A stretch of DNA of 64,000 bases from Pezicula radicicola (Eukaryota; Ascomycota; Leotiomycetes; Helotiales; Dermateaceae): assembly GCA_003008705.1 (NCBI GenBank), contig PDUO01000016.1, forward strand, positions 373,975 to 437,974. The letters are read 5' to 3'. This document shows, piece by piece, positions 23,094-33,597 of this stretch. The notes beneath the pieces were generated by a model that saw nothing but the letters and a program-made list of their open reading frames with translations, ran no database searches and was not told where the DNA came from. Numbering within the stretch: position 1 is the first letter of the stretch; each line of letters begins with the position of its first letter. Position numbers and translations under genes: made by a program.

Positions 23094-24275
23094 TCAGTAC
23101 CAAACACTGATAAGTTCTTCACTAACAGCACTAGGTGTCAAAACACCTGATTCGGTGATGAGTGCCGAAATAAGTGCAGGAGGCTTGTAAATATGTTAGT
23201 CATCGGCACATAGTCTTCCAACACTGGACAGCTTACCGTGAAATCCACAAAATCTGCAGCATTACTCTCCTTTGGTTTCTCGATATGAGTCTTCTCAAAG
23301 TAGTCCATATGCTCGTCGTCCTTCTTAGGCGTTCTATCCACAAACTTCTTCTCCTCTTCGGACAGGCCTGCATCATCCTCCGTATGAAAATCAATAACCT
23401 TCTGCTCAATACCAAGGTCGTACTGTCCAAGAGGATACAGTCTCACAAACTTGTGACTCTCAGCGGCAACATAAAATGGCTTGCCGGCTGCCTTTGCGAG
23501 TGACGCAATCTGGTAGGTTCCCATCCTCGAGATAATGCCTCCATTCTCAACGACACCTTCGGCGCCTACAATAACCAGATTGACTTTCCCCATAGCATAT
23601 CCCACGGCTCCTTCAGATATTGTGGCGACTGGGACGCCCTTTGCTCGTAATGAAGAGACCACAGCTCTACTCTCTGAGCTCCTTGCATCATTCATCACGT
23701 AGATGACCTTGAAGCGGACATTTCCTTCGCTTGCGCTCTCCTCAGCAGCCTTTGCAAGAAGCGCACCGACTACTCGAGAACCTCCCTGCGTAAGGACTAC
23801 ACTTCCATCCCTAACAAAGTGTCTCCCATATGCTGCAATCCGCTCTCTACCAGCCTTTGCTCTGCTCACAAATAACCTGCCATTGCTTAACAGATGTTGT
23901 CTAACAGTCTCGAAGTTCCCCGTACTCGAAGGCTTCAAAGATGATATCATATAACGCTGGAAAAGATCTGTGCCGGCAGACAAGGATATGGAATTCGGTA
24001 TGCGCGACTTAAGGTAATCGGATTGCGCTTTCACAAGATCGAGCGTTTCCATGACCGTGACAGCCTGTGAGTCTACGAGCAGCTCAATGAGCGCCTCAAT
24101 CGCAGCTACAGGCATTGTGAGGTCGGGATCCTCGGCCAGGAGACGGTGGTACGTTTGAACGATGCTGGATGAGTCAGTAATTAACACAATGGAGTAGCAG
24201 AAAATGATTGCGCAGGACATACTCAAACGCGCCAGCTTTGGAATTCATCTGTGGTACATTCCCAACGGTCGCCAT
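23094..24275 (-). CDS. GCN3: Translation initiation factor eIF2B subunit alpha
   Basis: This is a regulatory subunit of the eIF2B guanine nucleotide exchange complex, which senses eIF2 phosphorylation. Three exons, 24275-24223, 24164-23237 and 23183-23094, give 356 residues. Introns are GTATGT...TACTGAC...CCAG and GTAAGC...GACTAAC...CAAG. Exon 1 encodes MATVGNVPQMNSKAGAFD. The Rossmann-like C-terminal half shows VLTQGGSRVVGALL, VNLVIVGAEGVVENGGIISR and GKPFYVAAESHKFVR, typical of eIF2B alpha/beta/delta. The last exon supplies PPALISALITESGVLTPSAV and the terminal SVWY, so reading straight through the last intron would give a wrong C-terminus. An acidic insert (EDDAGLSEEEKKF) before the C-terminus also occurs in fungal homologues. 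The gene is divergent from the NECAP gene. Confidence 0.95.
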
Positions 24276-24925
24276 TCTGTGCAGCGCTGGAGGATGTCCT
24301 TGTAAAGGTGGTGGTGTTGTGCTTCCTTCGTCCGGGGGAGTAAATGGGCGGACTAGGTAGGATTTTTGATCAGCATGGCTGCTTTTTGATGGCGGGACAC
24401 TAGAGAAAGGCTGGAAAGGTTAATTCTATGCTTTTTTCTTACAGTTACTTTCTTCGGCCATGGTCACTGAGGTGGACTTTTGGAATGATGCTCTTGAAAA
24501 TAGTGGCAGTAAAGGTCCTCGATGCAGAAGGCCAGGAAGCTGTAAAAGCATATCCAAGTTTGAGTAGTCATCCAAACATGCAGTCAGAGAGAGAGGGACA
24601 GGGTTTATGGAGATCCCACACGCCCCCCCGACATCATAATCATACTGTAACTGTGCTGTACACGTGACTTGAAACACCCTGGAAAGTGATCACGGCTGGT
24701 GCGATAGGCTGGGGCTGGATGAAACTATCTGGCCTGGGGAGGGAAAGCATGTCGAGCTTGAGGCGCCATCATTTGGAGACATTATTGACATAAAAAAAGC
24801 ACTGCACTGCCCGTACCTGACATACTACTCAGCGCATTCGAAACTCTTGCGGTTAACAATCAATCAATCATGTTCATCGATAAATAAAGGACCTTCGAAT
24901 CCCCCATCAACGTGCAACAACAAAG
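24276..24925. promoter_or_regulatory. Divergent intergenic region GCN3 / NECAP
   Basis: These 650 bases are shared by two divergent promoters. CAATCAATCAATCATG lies about 70 bases before the NECAP start and may be part of its leader. No other motif was assigned. Confidence 0.4.
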
Positions 24926-25735
24926 ATGGACACCATTGACCCCTCAACCGGACGACCCCTCCCTGCGGACGCTATCCAGCGAGTCCTCTTCATTGCGCCT
25001 TCCGTCCACGTCTACAACATCCCACCTCTTACGAGCAACAAGGGCTATGTTGCAGCAACATGGACCGCCGACAACAACAAACGCCAGATCTTCACAGCGC
25101 GCCTGCGAATTCTCGAGACGGCAGTTCCGACTGCGAATGGCGACGAATCGGTGAAGACCGATATCCTCTTAGAGGACCCTAGCAATGGACAATTATTTGC
25201 GGCAGCACCATATACCGTACCCTCCGTAGTAGAACAGGTTTTAGACTCGTCCCGCTTCTTTGCGGTTAGAGTGCAAGGCGACGGAGGCAGAAAAGCAGTA
25301 CTTGGAGTTGGGTTTGAGGAGAGGAGCGAAGCATTCGACTTTAGTGTCTCATTGCAGGAAGTTAGGAAGACCCTAGGAATCGAGGACGGCGGCAAACCAA
25401 CTGGCAGTAAGAAAGCGGCAAAGGAGAAGGAGAAGGCGCCGGAGAAGAAAGACTTCAGTCTCAAGGAGGGCGAGACGATTACTGTCAGTATTGGTGGACG
25501 AGGCATGGGAAGAAGAAATCAGGGAGGAAGTGAAGAGACGAAGAAAGAAAATATGGGCGGATTTTCATTACCACCACCGCCTTCTGGTGGAATGTCAAAT
25601 ACCTTTCTACCCCCTCCGCCAAGTGCTTCGGAAATCAAGGCTCAGAAGAGGCTAAGTCAGAACATAGAAGCACCACCGCCGAGCTCGGTGGAGGATCTAG
25701 GATTTGACGATGGGGAATTTGGAGAGTTTCAGTAA
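24926..25735 (+). CDS. NECAP-like adaptin-ear-binding coat-associated protein
   Basis: This predicted clathrin-coat accessory protein is expected to act in AP-2-dependent endocytosis. It is a single exon of 269 residues. Residues about 15-165 form the PH-like PHear domain (DUF1681), with RVLFIAPSVHVYNIPP, GYVAATW, LFAAAPY and RFFAVRVQGDGGRKAVLGVGF. This is followed by a Lys/Glu-rich segment, DFSLKEGETITVSIGG and Pro-rich stretches. The acidic end DLGFDDGEFGEFQ resembles the short acidic Phe motifs used to bind adaptor ear domains. Family assignment is firm; the role in this fungus is inferred from animal NECAPs. Confidence 0.88.
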   Translation: MDTIDPSTGRPLPADAIQRVLFIAPSVHVYNIPPLTSNKGYVAATWTADNNKRQIFTARLRILETAVPTANGDESVKTDILLEDPSNGQLFAAAPYTVPSVVEQVLDSSRFFAVRVQGDGGRKAVLGVGFEERSEAFDFSVSLQEVRKTLGIEDGGKPTGSKKAAKEKEKAPEKKDFSLKEGETITVSIGGRGMGRRNQGGSEETKKENMGGFSLPPPPSGGMSNTFLPPPPSASEIKAQKRLSQNIEAPPPSSVEDLGFDDGEFGEFQ

Positions 25736-26422
25736 CTTTTACCCAGTGCGGCAGAAATCTACACTCTTTGACTCCAAGGTTTCATGGAAAGTGCGCAGCA
25801 TACATGCTCTAGGTGAAGCTGTCCCATATTCTGGTACTATCTAGAGCCTGTCCCGCCTTGAGACATCCATTTTCGTTACGTCTGGAGAACTATAATCCTA
25901 CTTCACGGTTGTAGTGCGGCTAGTATTCGTTTCCCAGTCGCCCACTGGATCTTAAAAACGGGCTCCACACGCTACCAGTCTGGCCTAAGTCACTGATGAT
26001 GATGTCAATTATCACGCCGACCCAAGGCCGATAGGCCTTATGCAGCGGTTTCTATCTAGTGATCCCAATACAAGGAAGCCCATACGGGGCACAAGTGGGA
26101 GGTTCTAAAGTACAAGTTCCTGTAGCAGATAACCTAAAAGCCCATAGACAATGCATCCATGACGCCGTATAGTTCATCCATTTCCTTCGTTCATTTCTGC
26201 TAGACCAGTCGCCAGCGACTTCGATTGCCTAATCTGCTCTCCTGCTCACCGTGGTCTTTGGTGGTGGTTCAATTTCTAGTGGTTCCCGGAGGACCTCTTC
26301 TTCGATGTATCTGTACTGGCTGAGTAGGCCAGTTTATTAGCCTAAGTAACTTGTAGTGTGTACCGTGATCATTGCTTTGTAAGACATCATTTTGAATCGA
26401 TATCAATTGTGATATAAGAGAT
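25736..26422. other. Intergenic region, no gene seen
   Basis: This is about 690 bases of spacer downstream of NECAP. No long open frame or RNA motif was found. It ends at the tandem short-repeat array. Confidence 0.5.
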
Positions 26423-26555
26423 AGACTTGAGTAGCTTACTTGATTTAAGTAGCTAACTTATTTGAGTAGTTGACTCGATTTGGGTAACTGACTTGTTTAA
26501 GTAACTCACTTCTAGTACTTGGATAACTCAATCGACCTTGCTAACTCGCCTGAAA
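26423..26555. repeat. Tandem array of a ~17-bp repeat
   Basis: Five consecutive units can be aligned: TTGAGTAGCTTACTTGAT, TTAAGTAGCTAACTTAT, TTGAGTAGTTGACTCGAT, TTGGGTAACTGACTTGT and TTAAGTAACTCACTTCT. Looser copies follow up to about 26555. The unit length alternates between 17 and 18. The array lies just downstream (3') of the 2EXR gene at 26671-27663. Related copies occur at 17461, 27670, 29016, 15889 and 59571. Confidence 0.75.
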
Positions 26556-26670
26556 GGAAATTGAACTCGGCATCACTAATTCAGAGTCATCATCGTCCAC
26601 CCTACCCGCAGAGCCCCGAAAGTCACCCAAAAACTGCCTGAAAATCCAAACAAAGGACGTTGTTACCATA

Positions 26671-27663
26671 CTAGAAGATCTCCTCCCAAAATGCATCCCA
26701 TACCACCAAAGGCGTAAACTCCTGATCCACTGTTGCGGTCTCCCAACCACCGTCCAACTGGAACAATCTTTCAATCCCAGCATTTTGAAGGACGGAAATT
26801 GCCTTCTCCGGTTCTGTTCCATCCTTACATTCATCAAGCTTCTTGACGATGTAAATGCGTTCATTAAGAGAAATCTGGGCCGGATCCCACGACAATCCGT
26901 TGTACAAGGCCGAAGGATCTTCAACGATCGCAATACTAGTTCCTGAAAATATCCCTAGGTCTGGTGCGGGTTCTTCGTAGAGGTATCGGTATGCCAATGG
27001 GTCGTAAAGCAAATAATAGGACAAGTGCTCTTCGACCAGGGAGGCCATGTGAATAACCAGTGTATCGGTGGACGGATTAAAGTAACCAGCACGACTCAAA
27101 GAACCGCCTTGGTCAAAGCAGCATTTATACTTCTTTAAGCCTTCCTCGCGAGACTCATGGCAGACATGAAGGATTTGACGAACAGGGCTCAGAACTTTAA
27201 GATAATGTACGCGTCTCTTGGTAACGTCCGGCTTAAAGTGTTTGCTGGCCACCTTTGGCATGCAGTGGTGCAGAGAGACTACAAATCAAATCAGCCACTG
27301 TCAGGAATCAAGGCAATACGCGAGGTTCAATACTAACCAAGATCTAGGTAGGTAGCATCGACTGAGAGACCGCTCCCCTCTGGGTTTTTCTTTGCATACT
27401 CATAATTGGCATGGCATTCTTCGAAGTATGCCATGAGAGCAACTTCGAGAATCGGCGGTTGCAAGCAGTCGACGTAACCCCAGATCTTTAGGCGTCTGCG
27501 CAAGATGTTAGCGTCGTAATATATGGCTGTATGCGCTTTGCGGCGTGCGATAAAATGTGAACACGTACAGCTCGAGTGGTAGATCTGGAAATTGCTCAAA
27601 CTTGGCCTCAGCCGGTGCTGCATTGACCTCCGTGCTCTGCTTGATATCGTCTGCGTTCTCCAT
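26671..27663 (-). CDS. 2EXR-domain fungal protein, intact
   Basis: The 286 residues come from three exons: 27663-27569, 27495-27338 and 27278-26671. Introns are GTACGT...GCTAACA...GCAG and GTTAGT...GCTGATT...GTAG. All junctions keep the frame. The N-terminus MENADDIKQSTEV leads into KFEQFPDLPLELRLKIWGYV and later VRQILHVCHESREEGLKKY. These are the two conserved segments of the fungal 2EXR family (F..FPDLP.ELR..IW and the Cys-His-Glu-Ser-Arg segment). The C-terminal half has NPSTDTLVIH and VVWDAFWEEIF. Molecular function is unknown for the family. The gene is bracketed by copies of a short repeat, one only 7-75 bases before the start codon. Confidence 0.8.
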
Positions 27664-27669
27664 GATGTT

Positions 27670-27737
27670 GTTGGTCCTTGTGAGTGACTGTCTTACTTTA
27701 AAAAACTAACTTGATTTGGGTGACTGTCTCGTCAACC
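27670..27737. repeat. Short dispersed repeat in the 5' flank of the 2EXR gene
   Basis: TGAGTGACTGTCTTACTTTA and, a few bases on, AACTTGATTTGGGTGACTGT repeat the unit of the array at 26423-26555 (compare CTCGATTTGGGTAACTGAC). It lies within 75 bases of the start codon, so it is probably in the promoter or leader. Confidence 0.55.
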
Positions 27738-29015
27738 GTGTTGTTATGTGTTGTGTAGAAATCGCGATGGTGGAGAAGATCAAAATAAGGTATGTTGGTT
27801 GGATTGGGGTGAATTTGATGCTCGCTTAGCGCAGGTCTTCCAGGTGAACCTATGCCAACTACCTCCGTATCTGTGTCATCTAAAATTTCCTTTCGGGGCT
27901 CTTCGTCCTAGTACTCGCAAGAATTTTGAGGTCAGGCCTGGTTTATCCTCCTTATTATTAAGAACTCAAAGATTTTAATACAGGCATTCGAAAAGAAATA
28001 TTAATGTTAGTACCTTCTCTCATACTCACTTCTACGCATCTCATGAAGCCCAACACGGGGATAGTAACACTTTATGTTTTAGTGGAGTGTGTAATAATAT
28101 ACATTGGACGGTATTCCTCATTCCACAAAAAGCCGCAGTCAGCCAGGGACTACATTGAAGTATTAAGAAAGGATTGCTACCAGATTGTAGAAAAGGTCTT
28201 TCAAAGCTGGCTTAGTCCTATAGTTACTTTCCTTTCAATAAGTCTTCAAATCAACAACTTAAGGCTTAAGAGCATATCCACCAAACAAACAAACCCTAAG
28301 CTAAACCTAAACAAAGGAAACAAAAACCCCCCCAAACTATACAAGTCTTTTTCTCCTTACTTCCTATCCTTCTAATAACTGCTTCTTTATAAAATCCCTC
28401 ACTGTAAGGTGACAGCAATAGTACTAGTAACAACTAACGAGTTAATTCGCCGCTAACAAAAAACTCGTTATACCTGATTCTTGTGCTTTCTGTTCACTTA
28501 TGTGCTAGGCGTTATTAGACGAAGCGTTATCACAGTACTAATACTGTCGTACCCTAACAATTAACAACCTCCCTAACACTAGTAGCGGCCTTATAAAGGA
28601 CCACATAGTTCATCTTGTGAATGTAAGCCTAAATAGTGCCCTTAAAGAGTACATCTCTATTACCATTAAGCTACTAGAAACTTCAGTTTTTTAGATGTAT
28701 TATGTTTACTACCTTTATTTAAATACTATAAGAGTTTAGAAATATTGCTTCGCTTACTATTATTACTCAGCTAGACTCATTCCTGCTGTTTATTGTTTAC
28801 ATGTACCTATTATAGTCTTATAAGTAACATTAAACTGCATAACTAAAATGCCTACTTAGACAGCTAGAGGGTTTACAACTTATTAGAGGAGTAGATTAGG
28901 AGTAATACTTTATGTCAAAGACTTTGAGCAAATTTGTTTACTACATATGGACTACATGCTAACACGTTTACAAATCTCTCAACTTTGTAAATCTCTTGCT
29001 AAAGCGTAAACACTA
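27738..29015. other. AT-rich decayed DNA
   Basis: The stretch is strongly AT-rich and stop-dense from about 27980. On the minus strand, 28850-28380 reads as short coherent pieces separated by TAA/TAG. This suggests a transposon or gene heavily mutated by RIP. No domain could be named with confidence. Confidence 0.4.
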
Positions 29016-29055
29016 CCAAGTCATGTAAGTTACTCAAGTCAAGTGAGTTACCTAA
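29016..29055. repeat. Short dispersed repeat copy
   Basis: AAGTCATGTAAGTTACTCAA followed by GTCAAGTGAGTTACC is the reverse complement of the GGTAACTYACTTGA motif. It sits between the decayed AT-rich block and the MFS transporter gene. Confidence 0.5.
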
Positions 29056-29320
29056 CACAAGTTTACAACCATGTTATAAAACTCCTTCGTCTATAAATGT
29101 ATCGACTAATAGCAGAGAATGCTGCTCGGTTGGAAGATGTGCAGTTTGTGCACACTAAAGCGTTTGGTTTCTATAATTCCTCGACAAATTTACAGGAACA
29201 AAATACAAGCAAGCGCCATTTAATGCCACTGACCACGCCGGGTATGTCATACCAAACGCCAACGCCAGGCAAATGCAGCCTTTTCCAAGTCTATAAAATG
29301 CAACAGTGCGAACGTGCGAA

Positions 29321-31135
29321 TTAAACCTTTTCAGCCTGGGACTCTTGACTACGATCCAATTCTTGGCTGGCAGCGATCTCATCCCGATCCCTTTCCGCTC
29401 TCTTCTTATCTTCTGTTTTGGCTTCCATCCTCACCCTACGCTCTTCCCTCCATTTCGGGCCGAATTTGATAGACACCAACAGCATTGGGCTCAGAGCAAT
29501 GCAGACCAATGCAATGAATGTAAAACACCAACCACGACCCATATGCTGAACCATGATATCAATGATACCTGTACCGCCAGCACCAAGGAGACAGCGGACC
29601 ATGTTATTCGCCGCCGTTGCCGTCGAAGGACTTTGTGGGTACAAGTCCACCACCAGAGTAGAAAGAATGTTGAAGGATCCGTTAATGCAGAATCCAATAA
29701 AAAACTGCAAAATTAGTGGCCAAGCCAAGTTGGCATTCTTCTCAAGAACCCAACCGTAGCACAGATAACACGAGAGTCCAAAAGTGAGAAGCGGCCAGAT
29801 TAGATCGATTCGAGCTTTTTCAATGGGAAATTGCCTCAAGTCATCTCCATGCTTACGGTCAATAGAGAAGCCTATTTGCTTGGCTACGCGCTTGTAGTGT
29901 CGATCTAGCATTCTTCCGTTAACGAAACTAGCCACACAACACCCCACTCCAAAGGGAATATAGCAGAGACCAATTTGGAGATCGTTGAAGTGGTATATCT
30001 CAGCGAATATGGACGGAATGGAAGCTACGACGTCGTAGAATGCAGTGTAGATCATAGCATTGTAGAAGAGAACCACGGCCATGTCCTTCTCCATGATGAT
30101 ACGAACCGTCTTCAGTGGGTTTGGAAAACGGAGCTTCCGACCTCGGGCAAGCTCTGCTTGTGCTAGACGACGATTCTCGGCGGTGGCGGTGCGGGTGAGT
30201 CCATCACCCGCCTTCTCATCTTTGCGGAATCGGAGATATTCGAAGAAAGTCATATTCCACCCTTGAGGAGGAACTGAGCCATTGCCAACCACATTCCGTC
30301 CAGTCTCAGGTACTGTGAGAGCGAAGGGAACAAGGAAGCATGCGGCGATTATGACAAGGAACCAGAAGATCGCCCTCCAGCCCAAGAACTGCGTGAGAAG
30401 GCCACCTACTACTGGTCCTACCGATGGCCCCATCATTGTTCCAGCCCCGACAATTCCCATATATGATCCCCGCTCAGAACTGGTAGAGATGTCTGCGACA
30501 ACACCAAAACAAAGAGCAATGGCACCGCTGCTACCGGCACTCTGCATACATCGAAGAATAAAAAGTCCGGCGTAACTGTTCTGTAGTGCTAAGCCGATAT
30601 TAGCCCCAAGGTATATGATAAATGCCAAAATATAGGCTGGTCTCCTTCTATTCAATAGTTAGTATTTGAATATAAATACAGTCTGGGCTACTTACCCTGC
30701 CATATCTGCCAAGTCGCCAAAGATGGTTGGAGCCAATCCCTGAAAAATCATGTATGAGGTCAAGGTCAAATTTATTAAAGTGTTCGAAACGTTGAGATCC
30801 GCTGCGAGAGGGTTGAGAGCTGGAAAATAGATATTGGCAGAGGTAGGTGAGATAAAAGCGGCCCAGGTGACCATTATAACAATATAACGTTTCTGCCACT
30901 TGCTGAAGACAGAGTAGACTGGGCCTGTCGGGACTTGGGCCAATTCCAGGTCCCTTTCAGCATCCTGCTGTTCCTCTGAGGACTGCGCCGAAAGTGTCGA
31001 TTGGTCGCGTGATATCTCGCTGGAGTCTGGTGCTGATAGGGCGGGTTCTTCCAATACAGCGCCTTGTAAACTTGCTCCTACCTCCTCTGCTTTCTCTGCA
31101 TCTCGTAACTGATCTTCTTGAGTCATGATGGACAT
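29321..31135 (-). CDS. MFS transporter, DHA1 drug:H+ antiporter type
   Basis: This 12-TM plasma-membrane exporter candidate is of the DHA1 (Qdr/Aqr-like) class. Two exons, 31135-30696 and 30647-29321, are joined over GTAAGT...TACTAAC...ATAG and give 588 residues. An acidic cytosolic N-terminus (about 90 residues) precedes TM1 (YIVIMVTWAAFISPTSANIY). Motif A (GDLADMAGRRP) is split by the intron. The antiporter motif C is GTMMGPSVGPVVGG. A long central loop follows TM6. The second half has YFPN-type spacing and LSTLVVDLYPQSPSTATAANN, typical of this fungal subfamily. The protein ends with a charged tail. The substrate cannot be deduced. It is divergent from UFE1. Confidence 0.9.
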
Positions 31136-31953
31136 GTACTCGTCATAGCAAGTACGGGGGTAAAGACAGAGAAAACAATAGCAGGAAAGACAGGTGAAAT
31201 CACAAAAGAGATCGCACTCACCGCACGGGGAAGACTTGCAGTATTATACCCATGACGCTGGAAGGTTACCAGCGGGGCGATTTAGGTATTCCCATAAGTT
31301 TGCCTGCGAAAGTCCAGCCTGAGTGTCCGTGTACTCAGCAAAAGAATGGACGGTGAGTGGTCAAGACGGAACTCCGAAGAAGAATTTGATGCGGTTTTCG
31401 GAATTTGGTTATCGGTACCGTTTTTACGGATCCTGGAAGACGGCTAACACGGCGCGGCGTGACTTTAGGGTCGTTGTGCGTTTTCGCCATTAGCACGTTG
31501 GTGGACGACTGAGAAGCCGCCATTGAAGTGATTATGATGCATAAGCAGATGCAGCTGCAGCTACAGCATTAATAGATATAACAGAGCAGGGTGACTGGGT
31601 GTTGCCAATGTCATCATGGTTGTGATGGTGTTGATGTTGCCGTCGCTGTTGGAATAAGATGCTGAGGAAAAAAAGTACCTTTGAGGAGGATGTCGTGCGG
31701 ACAGCGGAAATGCCGCCTAACCGAGTCAGCCACACCTTGAGCTCAAATGGGAGCTTTAAGCGATAGAGCTCCGTCACCGTACCACTGCCACACTCGTCAA
31801 TTCAAGCCACGCTTCAAGAAATACAGGCGGGCCATCAACCCTCTCACCAGTTGGCCGTACGAAGGACCGCAGGCTCAGTCGCAAGTTTGACAACTATCCT
31901 CTGCCTTACAACTCCTCACTCATTCCCTGATCCCGAATCCAACCAACTCAACC
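31136..31953. promoter_or_regulatory. Divergent intergenic region MFS / UFE1
   Basis: About 820 bases contain GCAGATGCAGCTGCAGCTAC (around 31542-31561) and a CATCATGGTTGTGATGGTG-type run near 31620. There is no convincing coding sequence. It holds both promoters. Confidence 0.4.
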
Positions 31954-33107
31954 ATGACCGACCTTACACCCCTTTTCAACGAGTTGCTGAAGAAGCACGA
32001 TGCCAGGCCGACCGCCAATTCTTCTCTGAGCCTGGACAATATTGATGACTTTCTGAAAGAAGCATACCGGATAGTGCGCGAGCCTTAACCCTGCCTCAGA
32101 TGCAAACTCGCTGATTCCCTTTGTAGAACTCTCACATAGCCTCTCTCAATGCCTATTTAAAAGGCGTCCGCCAGTCCTACCTGTCAACATCTCCTCCCTC
32201 TCGACGAACGACGCAGTCCAAGGACAAAGCTTTGCGCTATCTGACTGACCAGCAGAGGGAGGAGATTGATGCTGAAACCAAACAACTGCTGCGAGAATTA
32301 AATTCTAGCATCCGGAACTTGGCCGACAGCGAGCAGCTACACCGCAATGCTCAGGACACATTTATGCGCAAAAAATATGCGCGACTAGATTTAGGTGTTC
32401 TTGGATCATGGGCGACAGGAGGGGCTGGGCAGACCAAGTCTTTCGAGCATACACAGGACGAGGCAAAGGCGAATACCATCAACTTGCATCGGGATAACGT
32501 AATATGGTACGTACAGAAAAAGTTGCAAGAGTGTATGAGTATCCAGCAAGAGATGATGAAGAAAAGGTTACTGCGCATAATGGAGAAGAATAGAAGTGGT
32601 CTTGCAAAGTCTCGAGAGTTGGGAAAGCATGGAGCGGGCGGGTTTGACCGTTTCAATGCGTCTCCAACCACTATTAGAAAAAGCACGTTCACACCTGAAT
32701 TGCAAGCTGAGGAATCATACTCTCAGCAGGAGTTGAGCCAGGAGCAGATTCAGATATTAGAGAAAGAAAACCAGGATATGTTGAAGCATTACGAAACTAC
32801 TTTGGATCAAGTCAAGTATGTACACTCAAGATCTAGAAATGGCAACATTCACTAATTTGCGTTCAGGACGGCCGAAAAATCGCTGGTAGAGATAGCAGAG
32901 CTTCAAACACAACTGGTGAACCATCTCGCAGTTCAGTCTGAGCATATCGACTTACTCGTTGCCGAATCGTACGCAACAACGGAGAATGTAGGAGGGGGTA
33001 ATAAACAGTTGAAAAAGGCAACGGAGAGGAAGAGCACAGCGAAATACGTCTTCTACGCTTCCTGTGGGCTTAGTCTTTTCCTGGTGGTCTGGGATCTGGT
33101 GGTATAA
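31954..33107 (+). CDS. UFE1: ER t-SNARE Ufe1 / syntaxin-18-like
   Basis: This is the Q-SNARE for Golgi-to-ER retrograde fusion. Three exons, 31954-32073, 32127-32815 and 32867-33107, give 349 residues. The first donor is a weak GTGCGC. The N-terminal domain (MTDLTPLFNELL...NIDDFLKEAYRI, then NSHIASLNAYLKGVRQSYL) is typical of syntaxin 18. The central part has YLTDQQREEIDAETKQLLREL. The SNARE helix runs from about residue 262 (QEQIQILEKENQDMLKHY) into EIAELQTQLVNHLAVQSEHID. A C-terminal anchor (VFYASCGLSLFLVVWDLVV) follows. The protein is expected to be tail-anchored in the ER membrane with Sec20, Use1 and Sec22 as partners. Confidence 0.92.
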
Positions 33108-33597
33108 GAGGCCAGAAATTAATAATAAGCGTGTCTTACACGACCTCGTACCATATTTTGCATGTGAATTTGTTGTTCCTGATGACCAGCAGGGTACTTC
33201 AGCCCCGAGAGAGAGTCTCCTCGTGATGCATTGCCACTTTGAAGCACATGTGTATTTAATTGTAGGTTGTCAACATTACTAACAGCCTGGGTCATGAAAT
33301 CATGATGATCCTCCTCTCGCTCAACCCCGGAATTAATATGCCTCGGTCCATGGTACATCTCCCCAAGTTTTCCCCAGAGATAAATAGTTCAGCATCGCAC
33401 CCACTGCTCTGTCCCTGACCAACGGATGAAGCCGGATTGCCCAAACGGTGACCCGATCTTCCCCATACTGCACACTGTACCCCTGCGCTTCAGCTCCAAG
33501 CCTACCGGCACTCGAATCCTAGGTAGGGAAAGACAAACTCCGCCCGCCCGCTGCCCCGCCAGAAGTGCCTTGGTACTAGGAAGGAAGAGTATTTAGC
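33108..33597. other. Spacer between UFE1 and aspartate aminotransferase
   Basis: These 490 bases contain the UFE1 3' end and the promoter of the next gene. No gene was found. Confidence 0.5.
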
